In this document: piece by piece, positions 36,441-45,320 of the stretch
Position numbering within the stretch: the first letter of the stretch is position 1
Layout of the letters: the number at the start of each line of letters is the position of its first letter
Source of the DNA: Paenarthrobacter sp. JL.01a
GTDB taxonomy: Bacteria > Actinomycetota > Actinomycetes > Actinomycetales > Micrococcaceae
Length of the DNA: 64,000 bases
NCBI RefSeq assembly: GCF_025452095.1
Contig: NZ_CP104877.1
Coordinates: 1,116,001 to 1,180,000 of the forward strand
Direction of reading: 5' to 3'
Notes under the pieces: generated by a model
Told to the model about the DNA's origin: nothing
Database searches by the model: none
The model's input: only the letters and a program-made list of their open reading frames with translations
Translations under genes and position numbers: made by a program

Positions 36441-36506
36441 CCCAACTAGGGGACAGCACATGTCCTACTGACGGTTCATTGGGACAGGAGCTGTCCCCTG
36501 GTTGGG
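36441..36506. repeat. CCCAACTAGGGGACAG-family palindrome, copy B
   Basis: The left arm (36441-36465) begins CCCAACTAGGGGACAG and the right arm (36482-36506) ends CTGTCCCCTGGTTGGG. 22 of 25 positions pair around a loop of about 16 bases. It lies between the convergent permease and CsbD genes, so it can serve as a bidirectional terminator. Related copies lie at 21277-22806 (split by the IS) and 49820-49885. Confidence 0.8.
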
Positions 36507-36530
36507 TGCACGCATAGTTGGGTGCACGCA
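36502..36530. repeat. Short tandem repeat TTGGGTGCACGCA x2
   Basis: TTGGGTGCACGCA occurs at 36502-36514 and again at 36518-36530. The first copy overlaps the end of the palindrome above. It looks like a small duplication of the palindrome border. Confidence 0.7.
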
Positions 36531-36531
36531 G

Positions 36532-36566
36532 AACGCCCCGGTTCCCTTGGAGGGAACCGGGGCGTT
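36532..36566 (-). terminator. Hairpin downstream of csbD
   Basis: A perfect 15-bp stem (36532-36546 with 36552-36566), loop TTGGA, lies 27 bases after the CsbD stop on the minus strand. It would act on the CsbD transcript and can also act on the convergent permease transcript. Confidence 0.8.
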
Positions 36567-36592
36567 GCGCTGTGTTCGTTAGTGCTGAGGGC

Positions 36593-36778
36593 TTACTTGT
36601 CGAAGGCGTCCTTCGCGGCGTCCTTGACGTTCTCGCCTGCCTGCTTGGTCTTGGCGGCTGCCTGGTCAGCTACACCTTCGGCCTGCAGTTTCTCGTTGTT
36701 CGTAGCGTCACCCAAGGCTTCCTTGGCCTTGCCCGTGACTTCCTGTGCCTTGTTGCTGATCTTGTCTCCGAGTCCCAT
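36593..36778 (-). CDS. CsbD family stress protein
   Basis: The 61-residue charged helical protein starts MGLGDKISNKAQEVTGKAKE and has repeated Ala/Lys/Asp segments, as in CsbD/YjbJ proteins. In Bacillus, CsbD is a general stress protein; its molecular function is not known. It ends at a strong hairpin. Confidence 0.9.
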   Translation of the reverse strand: MGLGDKISNKAQEVTGKAKEALGDATNNEKLQAEGVADQAAAKTKQAGENVKDAAKDAFDK

Positions 36779-36859
36779 GGGATCTCCTTCGATGTAGTAC
36801 CAACGCTGACAATTGCTAGGCTATCGAGCAATTCTGGGTACTTCCTGAATGTGCGCTGC

Positions 36860-38037
36860 TCAGGGTTTGAGGACCACCTTGATGCAACCATCCTGCTTCT
36901 TCTGGAACTCCTCGTAGAGTGCCGGCGCCTCGTCCAGGCTCCCGGTATGGGTGACCAGATGCATGACTCCCAGCGGATCGGCGTCGTCCTCCACCACAGG
37001 GGGAGCAGGTCGTCGATCCAGCTGCGCACATTGCATTGACCCATGCGGAGCTGGATTTGCTTGTCGAACATTGTCATCAGCGGCATGGGATCGGCCTGGC
37101 CGCCGTAAACGCCGCTCAGTGACAGGGTGCCGCCGCGGCGCACTGTGTCCACGGCAGTATGGAGAGCCGCCAGCCGGTCCACGCTCATGGTCTCCATGGC
37201 CACCTGCGCCGGCTTGTCCGGAAGGAGGGAGACGGCCCGGTGCCGGAAGGAAGCCACCGGCGAACCGTGTGCTTCCATGCCGACGGCGTCCACCACGGAG
37301 TCCGGGCCCCGTCCGAGCGTTTCTTCCCGGATCTGGCTGGCGACGTCGGAACTGTAGTCCATGGTCTCCACGCCGTGGGACTCTGCCATTGCCCGGCGTT
37401 CGGGGACCGGATCGACTCCGATGACCCGGAAGCCCTTGTGGAGGCCGATCCTCGTGGCAAACTGGCCAACAGGTCCCAAACCCAGCACTGCGAGGGTCCC
37501 ACCCTCAGGAACATGGGCGTACTCCACGGCCTGCCACGCGGTGGGGAGGATGTCGGAGAGGAAGAGGTAGCGTTCGTCGGGCGCATCCGAGTCGATTTTC
37601 ACGGGGCCGTAATCCGCGAACGGCACCCGCAGGTACTGGGCCTGGCCTCCCGGTACGGAGCCATACAGTTCCGAATAGCCAAACAGCGCTGCCCCCGATC
37701 CCTTGGCCTTGACCTGGGTGGTTTCGCATTGGGACTGCAGGCCTCGGTTGCACATGTAGCAGTGACCGCAAGCGATGTTGAAGGGGACAACCACCCGGTC
37801 GCCCTTTTTGAGCCGGTGCACTCCCGGGCCCACTTCTTCGACGATCCCCATGGGCTCATGTCCAATGACGTCGCCCTTGTGCATGTAGGGACCCAGCACC
37901 TCATACAGGTGAAGGTCCGAGCCGCAGATGGCGGTGGACGTGATGCGGACAATCGCGTCCGTGGGTTCCTGTATGGAGGGGTCGGGTACGTCGTCGACGC
38001 TGAGCGCCCGCCGGCCTTGCCATGTCACTGCTTTCAC
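36860..38037 (-). pseudogene. Zinc-dependent alcohol dehydrogenase, frameshifted
   Basis: The protein resembles medium-chain zinc dehydrogenases of the glutathione-independent formaldehyde dehydrogenase type. It has ICGSDLHLYE, GHEPMGIVEEVG, the structural-zinc cysteines CGHCYMCNRGLQSQC, and the nucleotide motif AVLGLGPVGQFA. Near 36996-37000 one base is missing. After RSWIDDLLPL the frame shifts, and the expected end (VVEDDADPLGVMHLVTHTGS, then the stop at 36860-36862) continues in another frame. The total of 1178 bases is one short of 393 codons. GTG 38037 follows GGGAGA. Either the gene is recently inactivated or the base is a sequencing error. Confidence 0.85.
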
Positions 38038-38171
38038 GTGTGGATCTCCCTGCTGTTGATGCCGGGGCCGGTCCCGCTCTTCTGGAGACCTTTCCAGCGA
38101 AGCAGAGATCATGTCCGCAGACAAGGGCGCCGACCCTCGACACGATGCCGGGCCGTGCCTAGATTGAGGCC

Positions 38172-38375
38172 ATGAGCAAAGAATCGAACAAAGCTGACCG
38201 GGCACCTTCCGAACCGTCCGGACCTGGGGCGACTGACGACGTCGAGCATGACAAAGGTGACACAGGAACCGGCGACTTCACCACGGAACTGGACCCAACG
38301 TTCATCCCTGATGAGTCCGCTGGGACTCCGGAGGAAAAGCGCGCCCGTGAACACCCCGAAGAGACGGGCAGCTAG
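38172..38375 (+). CDS. Small acidic hydrophilic protein
   Basis: The 67-residue protein is very hydrophilic, rich in Asp, Glu, Ser, Thr and Gly, with no hydrophobic core, and is probably disordered. GAGG precedes ATG 38172. It is divergent from the dehydrogenase gene and followed by other stress-type small genes. Function is unknown. Confidence 0.6.
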   Translation: MSKESNKADRAPSEPSGPGATDDVEHDKGDTGTGDFTTELDPTFIPDESAGTPEEKRAREHPEETGS

Positions 38376-38531
38376 AAACTAGTAAGTAACCTGATAACTA
38401 GCTACCATACAAGAAGAGGCGGGACCGGAATCGTTTTGGAATGACCCGATTGGGGTACACCTCGGACACCAAGCACAGCGCGGGCTGCGAGCGGCGCCCA
38501 CGGAAGTCCGCTCACCAGGGAGGTAAGCCTC

Positions 38532-39035
38532 GTGGATACAGGACAACTGGTATTGATCATCGTCGTGGCCGTAGTGGTCATTGCGGCCGTGATTATCGCG
38601 GTGGTTGTTGGCCGCCGTAAGAAGGCCGAGGTCAATCGCCGCAGGGCAGGGGAGCTGCGCGAGAAGGCGCAGGAGGAAGCCATCGGCGCACACCAGGCGA
38701 AGGCCGAGGCCGCCCAGGCCGAAGCAAACGCCCTCCAGGCCGAAGCTGAGGCCAGTCGGCTCCGTAAGGAAGCCGAGCGGCACTCCGAGAAGGCCGAAGA
38801 AGCGCATGGACGCGTTGAGGAGCACCTCCGCCACGCCGACAAGCTTGACCCGAACGCCACGCCGGACCGGGCCGCCGACGACGGTCGGGGCAACCATGCG
38901 GGCCACGGCAAGGCGGACCACGACGGCGGCCACGCCAGTGACGCCGACCGCGTCAACGTGGCTGAGGGTGAGCGGCTGACACGCGACCGCAGCAGGCGTG
39001 ACGGCTCCACGCGCGAGGGTGACAGGAACCTGTAG
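38532..39035 (+). CDS. Membrane-anchored coiled-coil protein
   Basis: The 167-residue protein has one N-terminal membrane segment of Val/Ile residues (about 6-27), a basic stop-transfer GRRKKAEVNRRR, a long Ala/Glu/Lys coiled coil (about 38-105) and a His/Asp/Gly/Arg-rich disordered tail. GGAGG precedes GTG 38532. Similar proteins are frequent near actinobacterial stress genes, but the function is not known. Confidence 0.7.
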   Translation: MDTGQLVLIIVVAVVVIAAVIIAVVVGRRKKAEVNRRRAGELREKAQEEAIGAHQAKAEAAQAEANALQAEAEASRLRKEAERHSEKAEEAHGRVEEHLRHADKLDPNATPDRAADDGRGNHAGHGKADHDGGHASDADRVNVAEGERLTRDRSRRDGSTREGDRNL

Positions 39036-39061
39036 TTTCAACGACGAAGCGAGGTAAGGAA

Positions 39062-39679
39062 GTGAGTATCGTGGTGAGGCGGACTGGTCAGTCAATCCGT
39101 GCGACCGACTCGAAGATCAACCGACATGCGGTGGACGTTGTCCTGGGTCACCTTGGCGAGATTGGGCCAGCCGTAGCGGCCCTGCGTCGGGAATCGTCGA
39201 GGCCTGCCGAATGGGGCGAGGAACTGGCCAGGGCCACGCTTCGTGGCGGCCGGGTGTTCGCCGCCGGGAGCGACGGCTCCGCCCACGAAGCGCAACGCTT
39301 TGCCTCCGAACTCACTGCCCACGATTCGGCCCACGATCACGGTGGCAGCCCCGGCTCATTTACGGCCATCGTAGCCAACAAGGATGCCGGGGAGACCATT
39401 AGCAGCCAGATTCCCTCAACTGTCAAAAAGGGGGACATCGTGGTGCTCCTGGCTGCCAAGGGAATCACGGATGACCTCCGCGACGCTGCAGCCGCAGCCA
39501 AATCCGCGGGCGCCAAAGTGTGGGCGCTGACCGGACGGGAGTCCAAGCACCTGGCCCAATCCGTCAATGAGGCAATCAACATCAACACGGACCCGCCGCA
39601 CGCGGAGGAAGCACACCTGGTGGCAGTTCTTGCCCTGTGTGAATGCTTCGACGAGTCCATGAGGGATCTGACCAAGTAG
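39062..39679 (+). CDS. SIS-domain protein, GmhA-like
   Basis: The 205-residue protein resembles phosphoheptose isomerase-type SIS proteins. It has GRVFAAGSDGSAHEAQRFAS, corresponding to the GNGGSAADA region, then DIVVLLAAKGITDDLRDAAA, and the C-terminal EEAHLVAVLALCECFDESM. The usual substrate motif is altered (GSDGSA for GNGGSA). No heptose pathway is nearby, so a regulatory or other sugar-phosphate role is possible. AAGGAA precedes GTG 39062. The gene ends at a strong hairpin. Confidence 0.7.
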   Translation: MSIVVRRTGQSIRATDSKINRHAVDVVLGHLGEIGPAVAALRRESSRPAEWGEELARATLRGGRVFAAGSDGSAHEAQRFASELTAHDSAHDHGGSPGSFTAIVANKDAGETISSQIPSTVKKGDIVVLLAAKGITDDLRDAAAAAKSAGAKVWALTGRESKHLAQSVNEAININTDPPHAEEAHLVAVLALCECFDESMRDLTK

Positions 39680-39680
39680 C

Positions 39681-39723
39681 GCCACGGTGATGTGCCTGCC
39701 CATGGCAGGCGCATCGCCGTGGC
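39681..39723 (+). terminator. 20-bp hairpin after SIS gene
   Basis: 39681-39700 pairs with 39704-39723 around a three-base loop CAT. Two positions are G-U-type pairs. It starts one base after the stop codon of the SIS gene. It also overlaps candidate early starts of the next gene, which argues for the later GTG 39735. Confidence 0.75.
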
Positions 39724-39734
39724 AGGCTTTCCCT

Positions 39735-40409
39735 GTGAAGACTACGGTTATTGGCTACATTGCGGTGCTCGCGCTCGCAGGCCTGGTGTCCCTGGGTATC
39801 CTCGGCGCCTCCCTGCTGCAACGCCACGATAACCGGGGCATCGCGGTCCTCGCCCTGGTGGTGGGCGGGCTGCTGCTGACGTTCATCTACGGGTTGATGG
39901 TGGGCCGGGCAGCGAAGGCGGCAGAACGCAGGCTTCGCACCGCCCAAAGCAAGGTCCCGCAGTTCACAACGATGACCATCAAAGCCTCCGCGGACTTCGC
40001 CCACTCGCCGTCCAGTGTTTGGGCCCTGATACGTCCGGCCGAATCGTCGCTCTCATTCGTAGATGGGATCTACCATGCTGTGTCCATCCCTGCTGTTGCG
40101 GACGGTCCCGGCGAGCTCCAGTGCTTCTTCCATCGCAACGGCCAAATCGGCGCTATCGAAGTGCTCCAGGAGATCCCGGAGCAGCTGGCTGTCACCCGGT
40201 CGCTTCTTCCTGCGGGAGGCACGGACACGGAGACCAGGTACCGCCTGGAGGAGACTGGCCGCGGATCCCGGCTGACCATCGAGACTGACTATGAGGTGCC
40301 CGGGGGCAGGGCCATAGAGACGGACCTGGGTAGTGGCTTCTGGGACAGCTACTTCGAAAGAGTCGGCGCTGTGCTTGACCGGCAAGCCGCAGAAGGACGC
40401 GCCATGTGA
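39735..40409 (+). CDS. Membrane-anchored SRPBCC-family protein
   Basis: The 224-residue protein has two membrane helices (about 4-26 and 36-57), then an SRPBCC/polyketide cyclase-like domain (about 85-220) with IKASADFAHSPSSVWALIRP and the C-terminal amphipathic helix FWDSYFERVGAVLDRQ. This fold binds hydrophobic ligands. GTG 39735 (MKTTVIGYIAV) is chosen because earlier ATG codons (39690, 39702) lie inside the terminator hairpin. Function is unknown. Confidence 0.7.
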   Translation: MKTTVIGYIAVLALAGLVSLGILGASLLQRHDNRGIAVLALVVGGLLLTFIYGLMVGRAAKAAERRLRTAQSKVPQFTTMTIKASADFAHSPSSVWALIRPAESSLSFVDGIYHAVSIPAVADGPGELQCFFHRNGQIGAIEVLQEIPEQLAVTRSLLPAGGTDTETRYRLEETGRGSRLTIETDYEVPGGRAIETDLGSGFWDSYFERVGAVLDRQAAEGRAM

Positions 40410-40488
40410 TCTGCACCTCACCCGGAATAGTTGCAGACGCGGCACAGTTACGCATGGTGAACCTGATTCATCCTGAAAGGAACCGCGC

Positions 40489-41559
40489 ATGCTGTTTTCC
40501 CCCTTGGCCCTTGGCGAGCTGGAGCTTTCCAACCGATTGGTGATGGCCCCGTTGACCCGCCTGCGCGCAGGTCAGGATGGTGTTCCGAACGATCTGATCG
40601 CTGAGCACTACCGCCAGCGCGCCTCCCTGGGCCTGATCGTGAGCGAAGGAACCTACCCTGCCCGTGCCGGTCAGTCCTACCCTGGCCAGCCCGGACTCGT
40701 CACAGAGGAGCAGGTCGCTGGCTGGAAGAAGGTCACTGACGCAGTCCACGCCGAGGGTGGCCGCATGTTCGCCCAGATCATGCACGGCGGACGCGTGTCG
40801 CACGCCGACATCACCGGTGGCCACGAGATCGTCGGACCCAGCGCCGTCGCCATCGACGGTGAGGTCCGCACCCCGAACGGCAAGCAGCCCTACCCGGTGC
40901 CCCGCGAACTCCGCACTGACGAACTGCCGGGAGTGATCCAGGAAATCGTCACCGCCTCCAAGAACGCGATTGCGGCGGGATTCGACGGCGTTGAACTCCA
41001 CTCCGCCAACGGTTACCTCCTCCACGAATTCCTTGCACCGAACTCCAACGTCCGCACCGACAGTTACGGCGGTTCCCCGGAAAACCGTGCACGGTTCGTC
41101 ATCGAGACGGTCAACGCGGTAGTCGAAGCCTTGGGTGCCAACCGCGTGGGCATCCGCATTTCCCCGGAGCACAACGTCCAGGGAATCGCTGAAACGGATG
41201 CCGCTGATGTCCGGGCCACGTACGAGGTCCTGGTGGACACCATTGCACCGCTCAACCTGGCGTACCTGAGCATCCTGCACCACGAGCCCAAGGGTGCGCT
41301 GGTCCAGGACCTCCGCGAACGTTTCAACGGAACGTTCCTGGTGAACACCGGCTTCAGCGAGATCACTACCCGTGACGAAGCCTTCGCCATCATCGAAGAA
41401 GGCCTCGCGGACGCCGTAGTGGTTGGCCGCCCGGCCATCGCCAATCCGGACCTGGCGCGTCGCTGGCGTGAAAGCCTGCCGCTGAACGAACCCAACCCGG
41501 CCACGTTCTACGCTGACGGCGCCGAGGGATACACGGACTACCCGTTCTACGCCAACTAA
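40489..41559 (+). CDS. Old Yellow Enzyme-type alkene reductase
   Basis: The 356-residue flavoprotein has LSNRLVMAPLTRLRAGQDG, QIMHGGRVSHADITGG, and GFDGVELHSANGYLLHEFLA with SYGGSPENRARF, the FMN- and substrate-binding segments of the OYE/NemA family. It reduces activated C=C bonds with NAD(P)H in the cytosol. GAAAGGAAC precedes ATG 40489. The gene stands alone and ends in a perfect hairpin. Confidence 0.95.
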   Translation: MLFSPLALGELELSNRLVMAPLTRLRAGQDGVPNDLIAEHYRQRASLGLIVSEGTYPARAGQSYPGQPGLVTEEQVAGWKKVTDAVHAEGGRMFAQIMHGGRVSHADITGGHEIVGPSAVAIDGEVRTPNGKQPYPVPRELRTDELPGVIQEIVTASKNAIAAGFDGVELHSANGYLLHEFLAPNSNVRTDSYGGSPENRARFVIETVNAVVEALGANRVGIRISPEHNVQGIAETDAADVRATYEVLVDTIAPLNLAYLSILHHEPKGALVQDLRERFNGTFLVNTGFSEITTRDEAFAIIEEGLADAVVVGRPAIANPDLARRWRESLPLNEPNPATFYADGAEGYTDYPFYAN

Positions 41560-41572
41560 AACCAAAAGCAGC

Positions 41573-41618
41573 AAAAGCACGACGTCGGCACCCACCTGGG
41601 TGCCGACGTCGTGCTTTT
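41573..41618 (+). terminator. Perfect 22-bp hairpin after alkene reductase
   Basis: 41573-41594 and 41597-41618 are perfect reverse complements with a two-base loop. The stem begins AAAA and ends TTTT, so it can terminate in both directions. It starts 13 bases after the stop. Confidence 0.92.
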
Positions 41619-41675
41619 ATGCTCCCGCACGCGGGCGGAATGTGACGTCGTCTACTTACAGGCCGACGGCTCGCG

Positions 41676-41690
41676 TTCCTATAGGATTTG
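41676..41690. promoter_or_regulatory. GntR operator at its own promoter
   Basis: TTCCTATAGGATTTG lies five bases before the GntR start codon at 41695. The central CCTATAGG is a perfect palindrome. The same 14 bases occur in reverse orientation at 42521-42534 before the isomerase operon. Confidence 0.7.
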
Positions 41691-41694
41691 TGGC

Positions 41695-42393
41695 ATGTCT
41701 GAACCTTCGCCGGCAGTCGCCCGCCCCGGCTTTCCTGTCAGTCGCCAAGTTCTGGCGGACCACGTTTATGAAGCGTTGCTCGAATGGCTGATGGACGGCC
41801 GGCTCGAGCCTGGGGCCGCGGTCAGCATTGATGGCATGGCGCGGGAACTGGATGTCTCGCCGACACCCGTGCGGGAGGCGCTGGCACGGCTGGAGCATAC
41901 TGGCATGGTTCGTCGTGTCGCGCTCAAGGGATACCGGGTAGCACCGGTTTTCACCCGCGAGGACTTTGCCGAGCTCATGGAGGCGCGGCTCTCCATTGAG
42001 CCCGTGAATGCCCGTTTGGCGTGCTCGCGGATGACGCCGGAGGGCCTCGACGCGCTGAAGCAGGCTGTGGAGGACTTGAAGACCGCTCCGAGGGGTGGAA
42101 CCTTTGCCGAATACCGCAGCTACCTTGAAGCGGACGAACGGTTTCACCAGCTCATAGCCGCCCAGGCGAACAATCAGTTCCTGCTCGCGGCGTACAACAC
42201 CTTGGGCGGGCAGGTCCAGCGCTTCCGCCTGTTCGGGGGAGTGGGCATCACCGATGCCGAGCAGGCGATCTCCGAACACCAGGCCGTGTTGGACGCCATG
42301 TTGAGCGGCGATCCGGAGAAAGCCGCACAGACCATGATCAACCACGTGGAGAACGTTCGTGGACGGGCGATGGCAGACGCGCCCGAGGAATAG
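41695..42393 (+). CDS. GntR/FadR-type transcriptional regulator
   Basis: The 232-residue protein has a GntR winged helix (residues 17-78: LADHVYEALLEWLMDGRLEP, then LDVSPTPVREALARLEHTGM) and an FCD effector domain (about 90-220) with the metal-binding-type residues EADERFHQLI and SEHQAVLDAM. Such regulators sense carboxylates and sugar acids. It lies just upstream of the sugar operon on the same strand. Twin palindromes suggest it represses both itself and the operon. Confidence 0.93.
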   Translation: MSEPSPAVARPGFPVSRQVLADHVYEALLEWLMDGRLEPGAAVSIDGMARELDVSPTPVREALARLEHTGMVRRVALKGYRVAPVFTREDFAELMEARLSIEPVNARLACSRMTPEGLDALKQAVEDLKTAPRGGTFAEYRSYLEADERFHQLIAAQANNQFLLAAYNTLGGQVQRFRLFGGVGITDAEQAISEHQAVLDAMLSGDPEKAAQTMINHVENVRGRAMADAPEE

Positions 42394-42406
42394 TCATCTG
42401 CCAAGC

Positions 42407-42439
42407 AAGGCCCGCCGGACACACCGGCGGGCCTTTTTT
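42407..42439 (+). terminator. Rho-independent terminator after gntR
   Basis: A 12-bp stem (42407-42418 with 42424-42435), loop ACACA, is followed by TTTT, giving a run of six Ts. It separates the regulator from the sugar operon, which has its own promoter. Confidence 0.93.
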
Positions 42440-42466
42440 GTGACCCTCTTCACGAACATATGTAAG

Positions 42467-42534
42467 ACATATAGGATGCAGGAAGTTTCCGAAAAGGCTT
42501 GACAGTTCCTTCGCGTTCGTAAATCCTATAGGAA
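42467..42534 (+). promoter_or_regulatory. Sugar-operon promoter with GntR operators
   Basis: TTGACA (42499-42504) is a consensus -35. AAATCCTATAGGAA (42521-42534) covers the expected -10 region and is the reverse complement of the palindrome before gntR. A third partial copy, CATATAGGATG, lies at 42469-42479. Binding at 42521-42534 would block RNA polymerase. Confidence 0.7.
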
Positions 42535-42561
42535 ACAGGATTCCACGAAGGAGTGATCATC

Positions 42562-43569
42562 ATGGCGTATACCGCCGAGAATTGGCCCATCACCGCGGCC
42601 CTCCTGCAGTTCCCCGGCACCGACGCCACCGGCAAGGACATCAACGACGCCGATGCTTCCGTGTGGGCCGACGTCCTCCAGGAGGTCAAGGACGCAGGTT
42701 TCGCCAACGCGGACCTCACCGACAGCTGGGTGCGCCCGGGAGACCTCAGCAAGGATCGCCTCGCCGAGTTCAAGCAGACCGCCGAGCACGTAGGCATCGG
42801 AACGCCGGTCATTTCAGCCATCCGCCGCAGCGTCATCCACGAACATGACTGGGAAGGCAACCTCGCCTACAGCCACCGGACCATTGACGCCGCAGCAGAG
42901 CTTGGCTGCGAAGTAGTCTCGATCGGTCTCCACCAGGCCATAACTCCGGAGCAGCAGAAACAGTTGTGGTTCTGGACCGTAGAGGGTTACAAGGACCCCG
43001 TGGGGGACAAGGAAGCGTGGGGCAACGCTGTCTCCCGCATCCGCGAACTGGGCAAGCACGCGGCCGAGGCCGGCATCCTGCTGTCCCTTGAGATGTACGA
43101 GGACACCTACCTCGGCACCTCCGACTCCTCCGTTCAACTGGTACAGGACATCGGCCTGGACAACGTTGGCCTGAACCCGGACCTCGGCAACCTGATCCGC
43201 CTTCACCGGCCCATCGAAGACTGGCGCGAAATGGTAGCCAAGACCCTGCCGTACTCCAACTACTGGCACATGAAGAACTACATCCGCGACGAAGACGTAG
43301 CCCGCGACAGCTACATCACCATGCCCGCCCCCATGGAAAGCGGACTCATCAACTACCGCGAGGCCTTCAAGTTTGCGCTCTCCGTGGGCTTCCAGGGCAT
43401 CCTCTGCACCGAGCACTACGGTGGCGACGGCCTCAGCGTCACCGCCAGCAACCAGGAATACCTCCGCCGCCATGTTCTCCCCAGGACCGAGGGCTACGCG
43501 CTGGGCACCAGCCAGGTGGCGCAGGGCCGCCAGCAGCCGGCTGCGGCGTTGGCGGGAGCCGCGAAATGA
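42562..43569 (+). CDS. Xylose-isomerase-like TIM-barrel enzyme
   Basis: The 335-residue protein has the metal-ligand pattern of sugar phosphate isomerase/epimerase proteins: Glu in LLSLEMYEDTYL, Asp in VGLNPDLGN, His in SNYWHMKNY, Glu in ILCTEHYGGDG. Relatives include hydroxypyruvate isomerases, 3-keto-epimerases and the 3-oxo-isoapionate decarboxylase type that makes L-erythrulose. Because an L-erythrulose-type kinase gene follows at once, an isomerase or decarboxylase that supplies a tetrulose is my favoured guess. AAGGAG before ATG 42562 sets the start. The stop overlaps the kinase start (ATGA). Confidence 0.75.
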   Translation: MAYTAENWPITAALLQFPGTDATGKDINDADASVWADVLQEVKDAGFANADLTDSWVRPGDLSKDRLAEFKQTAEHVGIGTPVISAIRRSVIHEHDWEGNLAYSHRTIDAAAELGCEVVSIGLHQAITPEQQKQLWFWTVEGYKDPVGDKEAWGNAVSRIRELGKHAAEAGILLSLEMYEDTYLGTSDSSVQLVQDIGLDNVGLNPDLGNLIRLHRPIEDWREMVAKTLPYSNYWHMKNYIRDEDVARDSYITMPAPMESGLINYREAFKFALSVGFQGILCTEHYGGDGLSVTASNQEYLRRHVLPRTEGYALGTSQVAQGRQQPAAALAGAAK

Positions 43570-45320
43570 CCCGGATTTTCGATGACGCCGCCGACTTTGC
43601 CGACGAAGCGCTGGATGGTTTCGTCGCTGCCAACCGCGGATACGTAGCCAGAGTGGATGGCGGTGTGGTGCGCTCCACCGAGGTCCCTGCCGGCCAAGTA
43701 GCGCTGGTGGTAGGTGGAGGCTCCGGACATTACCCGGCCTTTGCCGGTCTCGTTGGCCCAGGCCTGGCTGCAGGCTCGGCGTGCGGGAACATGTTTGCCT
43801 CTCCCGCGGCAGGACAGGTGTACCGCGTGGCGAAGGCGGCCAACGCCGGCGGCGGTGTGCTGCTGAGCTACGGTAACTACGCCGGCGACGTCCTGCACTT
43901 CGGTCAGGCGCAGCTTCGGCTCAACGCCGAGGGCATCGAGACCCGCACGGTCACCGTTACGGATGACATTGCCAGCGCTCCCATCGAGCAGTTGGAAAAG
44001 CGCCGCGGCATTGCCGGTGACCTGACCGTCTTCAAGATCGCAGGAGCCGCCGCAGAAGCGGGACTGGACCTTGACGGCGTCGAGCGTTTGGCCATCAAGA
44101 CCAACTACCGCACGCGCTCCCTCGGGGTGGCCTTTGACGGCTGCACGTTGCCCGGCGCCAAGGACCCGCTGTTCCACGTTCCCGCGGGGCAGATGTCCCT
44201 CGGCTTGGGCATTCACGGCGAACCCGGGATCTCGGAGCACCCCATGCCGACGGCCTCCGAACTCGCAGAGCTCCTGGTGTCGAAGCTGCTGGCTGACAAG
44301 CCCGAGGACGCAGGAGACCGCGTGGTGGCCATCGTCAACGGGCTTGGCACCGTCAAGTACGACGAACTCTTCCTGCTGTTCGGCAAGATCGAGAAGCTCC
44401 TGGCAGCTGCCGGGCTGACGGTCGTCGAGCCCGAGTGCGGGGAACTGGTGACCAGCCTGGACATGTCCGGTCTGTCCCTGACGTTGCTGTGGTTGGACGA
44501 AGAACTTGAACAGTACTGGTCCGCGCCCGCCGACACTCCCGCTTTCCGCAAGGGAAGCATGGCACCCCGCGCTGCCCGCACCGCTGCATTGACCGACGAC
44601 GCCGAAGCCTCCACCGTGGAGCAGCCCACCCGTGCCGCTGCCGAACTTGGGGAGCAGGCCGCGGCGATCCTCGCGCAGGTGAGGGACGTCGTCGTCGAGC
44701 ATGAAGAGGAACTGGGCAAGTTGGACGCGATCGCCGGAGACGGCGACCACGGTATCGGTATGCGCCGTGGCGTCGATGCAGCCGCTGCTGCGGGGGATGC
44801 CGCGAGCGGTTCGTCGGTGGCACGCGTGCTGGCCAGTGCCGGCGAGGCCTGGAGCGAACGTGCCGGCGGCACCTCCGGCGCTTTGTGGGGTTCGGCCGTC
44901 ATCGCGGCAGGGCAGGCGCTCGGCAACCGGGAGTCGTACAGCGCGCAGGATGCTGCCGCGGCGGTGAAAGCCTTCGCCGGTGCCATCACCGAACTCGGCA
45001 AAGCCGAGCCGGGCGACAAAACCATGGTGGACGCGCTCCTTCCGTTCCGCGACGCCTTCCTGGCAGAGCTCGACGGCGGTGCACCCGTTGACAGGGCGCT
45101 GGCAGTTGCGGCCGCGGCGGCCGAGTCCGCTGCCGCGAAAACCGCGGAACTCCGGCCACTGAAGGGCCGTGCGCGCCCCCTCGCCGAGAAGAGCCTCGGC
45201 CACCCGGATCCCGGTGCAGTGTCCTTTGGCCTGATCGCCGCACGGATCTCCCAATTCATCGATTCACAACTTGCCGCTGCAACAACCGTTGCACCGGCCG
45301 GAATCGGAGCATCAGAATGA
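43566..45320 (+). CDS. DAK-type ketose kinase (DhaK-DhaL fusion)
   Basis: The 584-residue protein has an N-terminal DhaK domain (about 1-330) with [20 protein letters not shown] and the substrate-binding His in [11 protein letters not shown], then a DhaL ATP domain (about 370-575) with [28 protein letters not shown] and [12 protein letters not shown]. This is the single-chain ATP-dependent form. Actinobacterial homologues include L- and D-erythrulose kinases. The neighbours (RpiB- and TPI-like isomerases) favour a tetrulose over dihydroxyacetone. It overlaps genes on both sides by ATGA. Confidence 0.9.
   Translation: MTRIFDDAADFADEALDGFVAANRGYVARVDGGVVRSTEVPAGQVALVVGGGSGHYPAFAGLVGPGLAAGSACGNMFASPAAGQVYRVAKAANAGGGVLLSYGNYAGDVLHFGQAQLRLNAEGIETRTVTVTDDIASAPIEQLEKRRGIAGDLTVFKIAGAAAEAGLDLDGVERLAIKTNYRTRSLGVAFDGCTLPGAKDPLFHVPAGQMSLGLGIHGEPGISEHPMPTASELAELLVSKLLADKPEDAGDRVVAIVNGLGTVKYDELFLLFGKIEKLLAAAGLTVVEPECGELVTSLDMSGLSLTLLWLDEELEQYWSAPADTPAFRKGSMAPRAARTAALTDDAEASTVEQPTRAAAELGEQAAAILAQVRDVVVEHEEELGKLDAIAGDGDHGIGMRRGVDAAAAAGDAASGSSVARVLASAGEAWSERAGGTSGALWGSAVIAAGQALGNRESYSAQDAAAAVKAFAGAITELGKAEPGDKTMVDALLPFRDAFLAELDGGAPVDRALAVAAAAAESAAAKTAELRPLKGRARPLAEKSLGHPDPGAVSFGLIAARISQFIDSQLAAATTVAPAGIGASE

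Noticed and set aside
36860..37031. Programmed frameshift in the zinc dehydrogenase
   Set aside because: I see no slippery heptamer followed by a structure, and the family does not use frameshifting. A lost base in a CCA repeat is simpler.
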